A stretch of 8,125 bases of DNA, taken from assembly GCA_964557285.1 (NCBI GenBank), contig CAZKZS010000234.1, positions 1 through 8,125 of the forward strand. Direction: 5' to 3'. Positions within the stretch are counted from its first letter, which is position 1, and each line of letters begins with the position of its first letter. Position numbers and translations under genes: made by a program. Shown in pieces: positions 5,896-8,125 of this stretch. Source of the DNA: SB15 sp964557285 (GTDB lineage: Bacteria > Chloroflexota > Anaerolineae > Aggregatilineales > J027). The notes beneath the pieces were generated by a model that did no database searches, was not told where the DNA came from, and saw only the letters and a program-made list of their open reading frames with translations.

Positions 5896-6441
5896 ATGGC
5901 ACATCGCTTACAGGAATACTATCGTAGCGAAGTTGTACCGGCGCTCCAGAAAGAGTTCCAGTACCAAAACATCATGCAGGTGCCGCGCATTGTCAAAATG
6001 GTCGTCAATATCGGTGTTGGGGAAGCTATCGACAACCCCAAGTCGCTTGACGGCGCTGTGGCCGACCTGACCCTGATTACCGGACAAAAACCGGTGGTTA
6101 CAAAGGCACGCCGCAGCGTGGCAAACTTCAAACTGCGCGAAGGCCGTTCGATTGGGGTAAAAGTGACCCTGCGCGGCCAACGTATGTGGTCGCTGCTTGA
6201 CCGACTCATCAATGTGGCGCTGCCGCGTACCCGTGATTTTCAGGGGCTGGCGGTGCGTGGGTTTGATGGACGTGGCAATTTTACGCTGGGGCTGCGGGAA
6301 CAGTTGATTTTTCCGGAAATCCAGTACGATAAAATTGACAAGGTGCGCGGCATGGAAATTTCCATTGTGACCACGGCCAAGACGGATGAAGAAGCGCTGC
6401 GTCTGCTAAGGCTGTTGAAGTTCCCTTTTAAGGAGTCGTAG
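5896..6441 (+). CDS. rplE: 50S ribosomal protein L5
   Basis: L5 (uL5) binds 5S rRNA in the central protuberance together with L18 and L25-type proteins, and contacts P-site tRNA and S13. The product is 181 residues, the usual 178-187. Diagnostic stretches are VPRIVKMVVNIGVGEA (29-44), ITGQKPVVTKARRSVANFKLREG (81-103), and FDGRGNFTLGLREQLIFPEI (123-142) followed by the DKVRGMEISIVTTAKTDEEA segment. All are present in order. The region before the ATG is purine-rich (GAAAAGAG, 5882-5889) but lacks a strong Shine-Dalgarno match, so translation may rely on coupling to rplX. It is followed 4 nt later by rpsN. Confidence 0.98.
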   Translation: MAHRLQEYYRSEVVPALQKEFQYQNIMQVPRIVKMVVNIGVGEAIDNPKSLDGAVADLTLITGQKPVVTKARRSVANFKLREGRSIGVKVTLRGQRMWSLLDRLINVALPRTRDFQGLAVRGFDGRGNFTLGLREQLIFPEIQYDKIDKVRGMEISIVTTAKTDEEALRLLRLLKFPFKES

Positions 6442-6445
6442 AAGT

Positions 6446-6652
6446 ATGGCTAGAAAGAGCCTGGTCGCACGCGAAAAAAATCGCAAATACAAAGTTCGTG
6501 TCCGCAATCGCTGTCAGTTTGTAGACCCGAACTCCGGGAAAGTCTGTGGGCGTCCCCATGGCTATATACGTCGGTTTGGATTATGCCGGATTCACTTCCG
6601 TGAACTTGCCCTGCAAGGCAAAATTCCGGGTGTCGTGAAGTCGAGTTGGTAA
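6446..6652 (+). CDS. rpsN: 30S ribosomal protein S14, zinc-type with expanded knuckle
   Basis: S14 (uS14) sits in the 30S head near S3 and S10. This is the short form (often called rpsZ or rpsN type Z), but it has 68 residues rather than 61. The core is clear: MARKSLVAREKN...KYKVR at the start, CGRPHGYIRRFGLCRIHFRELAL at 34-56, and the standard end GKIPGVVKSSW (58-68). The usual zinc site is C-X2-C-X12-C-X2-C. Here the cysteines are Cys23, Cys34 and Cys47, and the fourth position is His50, giving C-X10-C-X12-C-X2-H. The length difference is explained by an eight-residue insertion between the first two cysteines (QFVDPNSGKV) and one residue fewer before Cys23. The reading frame is intact and the ligands remain plausible, so I read it as functional. 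AAGGAG at 6430-6435 precedes the ATG. Confidence 0.96.
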   Translation: MARKSLVAREKNRKYKVRVRNRCQFVDPNSGKVCGRPHGYIRRFGLCRIHFRELALQGKIPGVVKSSW

Positions 6653-6661
6653 GGGAATATC

Positions 6662-7063
6662 ATGGTTAATGATCCTATCGCTGATATGCTGACCCGGGTA
6701 CGGAATGCCCTCATGCGGGGCAAGGCCGAAGTCTCAATCCCGAGTTCAAAAATTAAGATTGAGATTGCGCGTATCCTCAAACAGGAAGGATACATTGAAG
6801 ACTATACAGTGACCGATAATTTTCCGCAGGAAATCGTACTCACGCTGAAGTATTATGGCCCGCGTCGGCAGCGCCGCGCGGTGATTAGCGGACTGAAGCG
6901 TGTAAGCAAACCCGGGCGCCGGGTGTACGTAGGGAAAAAAGAAATTCCCTGGGTGCTAAGCGGTATGGGTATCTCCATCCTGACAACCAATCAGGGGGTG
7001 ATGACCGGACAGGAAGCGCGTCGTCGCGGTACGGGCGGCGAAGTGCTGTGTTACATCTACTAG
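6662..7063 (+). CDS. rpsH: 30S ribosomal protein S8
   Basis: S8 (uS8) is a primary binder of the 16S rRNA central domain; in E. coli it is also the translational repressor of the spc operon. The 133-residue product is normal in length. It begins VNDPIADMLTRVRNALMRGK (2-21), has ISGLKRVSKPGRRVYV (75-90), and ends with the S8 signature GISILTTNQGVMTGQEARRRG (103-123) and GGEVLCYIY. The ATG has AAGGGA at 6651-6656, about 5 nt upstream and overlapping the rpsN stop. Downstream is an 87-nt spacer with a stem-loop, the longest gene-free stretch in the window. Confidence 0.98.
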   Translation: MVNDPIADMLTRVRNALMRGKAEVSIPSSKIKIEIARILKQEGYIEDYTVTDNFPQEIVLTLKYYGPRRQRRAVISGLKRVSKPGRRVYVGKKEIPWVLSGMGISILTTNQGVMTGQEARRRGTGGEVLCYIY

Positions 7064-7070
7064 GGCAAAT

Positions 7071-7132
7071 GGCTGTGCCTTCGCGTGCTTCCGTGCCTGC
7101 CTAGTGGCAGGGATAAGGCGCGAAGGGCAGCC
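7071..7132 (+). other. Long stem-loop in the rpsH-rplF spacer
   Basis: This inverted repeat fills most of the 87-nt spacer. GGCTG (7071-7075) pairs with CAGCC (7128-7132), CCTTCGCG (7078-7085) pairs perfectly with CGCGAAGG (7119-7126), CTT (7088-7090) with AAG (7115-7117), and CCTGCC (7096-7101) with GGCAGG (7106-7111) around the loop TAGT. That is 22 Watson-Crick pairs in one rod broken by small internal loops. No T-run follows, so an intrinsic terminator is unlikely. The rplF ribosome binding site (AAAGG, 7137-7141) begins 4 nt after the stem. Function is unknown; an mRNA processing or stability element, a protein-binding control site, or a dispersed intergenic repeat are all possible. Confidence 0.6.
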
Positions 7133-7150
7133 CGTGAAAGGTAGTAAATT

Positions 7151-7699
7151 ATGTCTCGCATTGGTAAAAAACCGATTCCTTTGCCCACCGGCGTGACCAC
7201 CACCATTGACGGTCATACGGTCACGGTGAAAGGGCCGAAGGGTGAACTGACCAGTTCGTTTAACCAGGATATGACCATCAAACTGGACGACGGTCATCTG
7301 GTGGTAACACGTCCCACCGATGAGCGCCGCCACCGGGCGCTGCATGGCCTGACGCGGGCGCTGCTGAATAACATGGTGGAAGGCGTTTCCAAAGGCTTTG
7401 AGATTGTCCTGGAAATTCAGGGCGTGGGGTACAAAGCAGAAGTTCGGGGCAAAAATCTGGTGCTGAACGTCGGCTATTCACATGAAATTGTGATTGAACC
7501 CAAACCGAACATGACCTTTGAAGTTCCCTCCGATTCGCGTGGTCAGGTGATCATTGTCCGGGGGATTAACAAGCAGGAAGTGGGCGAAATGGCCGCCTTC
7601 ATTCGGAAACAGCGTCCCCCGGAACCCTATCAGGGCAAAGGGATTCGCTATCGTGGCGAACATATCATTCGGAAGGCAGGGAAAACAGGTAAAGCATGA
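7151..7699 (+). CDS. rplF: 50S ribosomal protein L6
   Basis: L6 (uL6) lies at the base of the L7/L12 stalk near the sarcin-ricin loop and binds 23S rRNA through two related domains. The product is 182 residues, typical of the family. It starts SRIGKKPIPLPTGV (2-15) with VTVKGPKGEL (24-33), has the inter-domain segment GFEIVLEIQGVGYKAEVRGK (82-101), and ends with the signature RPPEPYQGKGIRYRGE (155-170) plus RKAGKTGKA. The start has AAAGG at 7137-7141 with 9-nt spacing, directly after the spacer stem-loop. The stop overlaps the rplR start as ATGA. Confidence 0.98.
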   Translation: MSRIGKKPIPLPTGVTTTIDGHTVTVKGPKGELTSSFNQDMTIKLDDGHLVVTRPTDERRHRALHGLTRALLNNMVEGVSKGFEIVLEIQGVGYKAEVRGKNLVLNVGYSHEIVIEPKPNMTFEVPSDSRGQVIIVRGINKQEVGEMAAFIRKQRPPEPYQGKGIRYRGEHIIRKAGKTGKA

Positions 7700-8061
7700 G
7701 CAAGGCAAGCAGAGAAGCGCAGCGTAAGAGGCGGCATCACCGGGTGCGTGTCAAGATTCATGGCACAGCCGAACGGCCCCGCCTGAATGTGTATCGCAGC
7801 CTGATCAATATTTATGCTCAGGTCATTGATGATGATAAGGGGCATACTCTGGTCTCCGCTTCAACCATTGATCCCGAAGTGGAAAAAATGATTGAGGGGA
7901 AAACCAAACGCGAAGCCGCGCGAATCGTTGGAAAAGTGGTTGGCGAACGTGCTAAAGAAGCTGGAGTCACTCAGGTGGTGTTTGACCGGGGCGGCTACCA
8001 GTATCACGGCCGGGTCAAAGAACTGGCCGACGGTGCGCGTGAAGCAGGCTTAGAGTTTTAG
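7696..8061 (+). CDS. rplR: 50S ribosomal protein L18
   Basis: L18 (uL18) binds 5S rRNA and helps anchor it in the central protuberance with L5. The 121-residue product has the normal length. It has a basic N-terminal arm (QRKRRHHRVRVKIHG, 9-23) followed by the family core ERPRLNVYRS (26-35), INIYAQVIDDDKGHTLVSAS (37-56), and the later helix ending VGKVVGERAKEAGV (78-91). The C-terminal signature VVFDRGGYQYHGRVKELADGAREAGLEF follows. The ATG overlaps the rplF stop by 4 nt, so translation is probably coupled. The next gene, rpsE, starts 9 nt after the stop. Confidence 0.98.
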   Translation: MSKASREAQRKRRHHRVRVKIHGTAERPRLNVYRSLINIYAQVIDDDKGHTLVSASTIDPEVEKMIEGKTKREAARIVGKVVGERAKEAGVTQVVFDRGGYQYHGRVKELADGAREAGLEF

Positions 8062-8070
8062 AGGTGAGGA

Positions 8071-8125
8071 ATGGGTAGAAGAGAAACACGTCGCCGCGAG
8101 GAACGTGAAGAACTGGACGAGCGCG
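8071..8125 (+). CDS. rpsE: 30S ribosomal protein S5, N-terminal fragment
   Basis: An ATG 9 nt after rplR opens a frame that runs off the window after 18 codons. It is preceded by GAGGTGAGG (8061-8069), a strong purine-rich ribosome binding site that is rather close to the start. The peptide MGRRETRRREEREELDER is a charged Arg/Glu stretch with no domain. Such a variable, charged N-terminal arm before the conserved RNA-binding core is common in S5. The assignment rests mainly on position, since rpsE follows rplR in nearly all bacterial spc operons. The S5 core would lie beyond the window, so it cannot be confirmed here. Confidence 0.8.
   Translation, partial: MGRRETRRREEREELDER

Noticed and set aside
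6446..6652. rpsN as a pseudogene or a frameshifted gene because of its odd cysteine spacing
   Set aside because: The frame is continuous, the N-terminal arm and the IPGVVKSSW end are intact, and the insertion is in frame with plausible metal ligands on both sides.
7071..7132. The rpsH-rplF stem-loop as a rho-independent terminator
   Set aside because: The stem is followed by CGTGAAAGG rather than a T-run, and the essential rplF-rplR-rpsE genes lie directly downstream.
1..8125. A mobile element, defence system, CRISPR array or other novel gene cassette
   Set aside because: Every stretch longer than 90 nt is occupied by a recognisable housekeeping ribosomal gene in canonical order. There are no direct repeats, transposase motifs or foreign genes.

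Overview
The window is an ordinary, intact bacterial ribosomal-protein supercluster, all on the + strand. It holds the last codons of tuf (EF-Tu), the complete S10 operon (rpsJ-rplC-rplD-rplW-rplB-rpsS-rplV-rpsC-rplP-rpmC-rpsQ), most of the spc operon (rplN-rplX-rplE-rpsN-rpsH-rplF-rplR), and the first 18 codons of rpsE, cut by the window end. Every gene is in the canonical bacterial order and has a near-standard length. I see no frameshift, insertion element, tRNA, CRISPR array or foreign gene.

Organism: the order, protein lengths, zinc-type S14, cysteine-bearing L24 and moderately GC-rich composition exclude archaea and eukaryotes. The sequence style of L3, L4, L29 and the EF-Tu C-terminus reminds me most of Chloroflexota (Anaerolineae-like). 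This is recall without alignment, so only moderate confidence is warranted.

Layout: 1-59 is the tuf 3' end; 71-4919 plus rpsQ to 5184 is the S10 block; 5181 onward is the spc block. Neighbouring genes either overlap (4 to 11 nt at rplV/rpsC, rplP/rpmC, rpmC/rpsQ, rpsQ/rplN, rplF/rplR) or lie within 2 to 18 nt. Three spacers are longer: 380-430, 2037-2086 and 7064-7150. Each contains an inverted repeat that could fold into a stem-loop in the mRNA, and the one at 7071-7132 is the strongest. No promoter or intrinsic terminator is recognisable, so the region looks like one long transcript continuing from tuf, with translational coupling between neighbours.

Function: the genes encode 30S proteins (S10, S19, S3, S17, S14, S8, S5) and 50S proteins (L3, L4, L23, L2, L22, L16, L29, L14, L24, L5, L6, L18). 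EF-Tu, which delivers aminoacyl-tRNA to the ribosome, lies upstream.

I found no undescribed system here. The points worth a second look are at residue level. S14 has an expanded zinc knuckle (C-X10-C-X12-C-X2-H rather than C-X2-C-X12-C-X2-C). S3 has Ser at the E. coli Arg131 helicase position, and L2 has Ser in place of the Asp before the conserved His. The structured rpsH-rplF spacer is the fourth.
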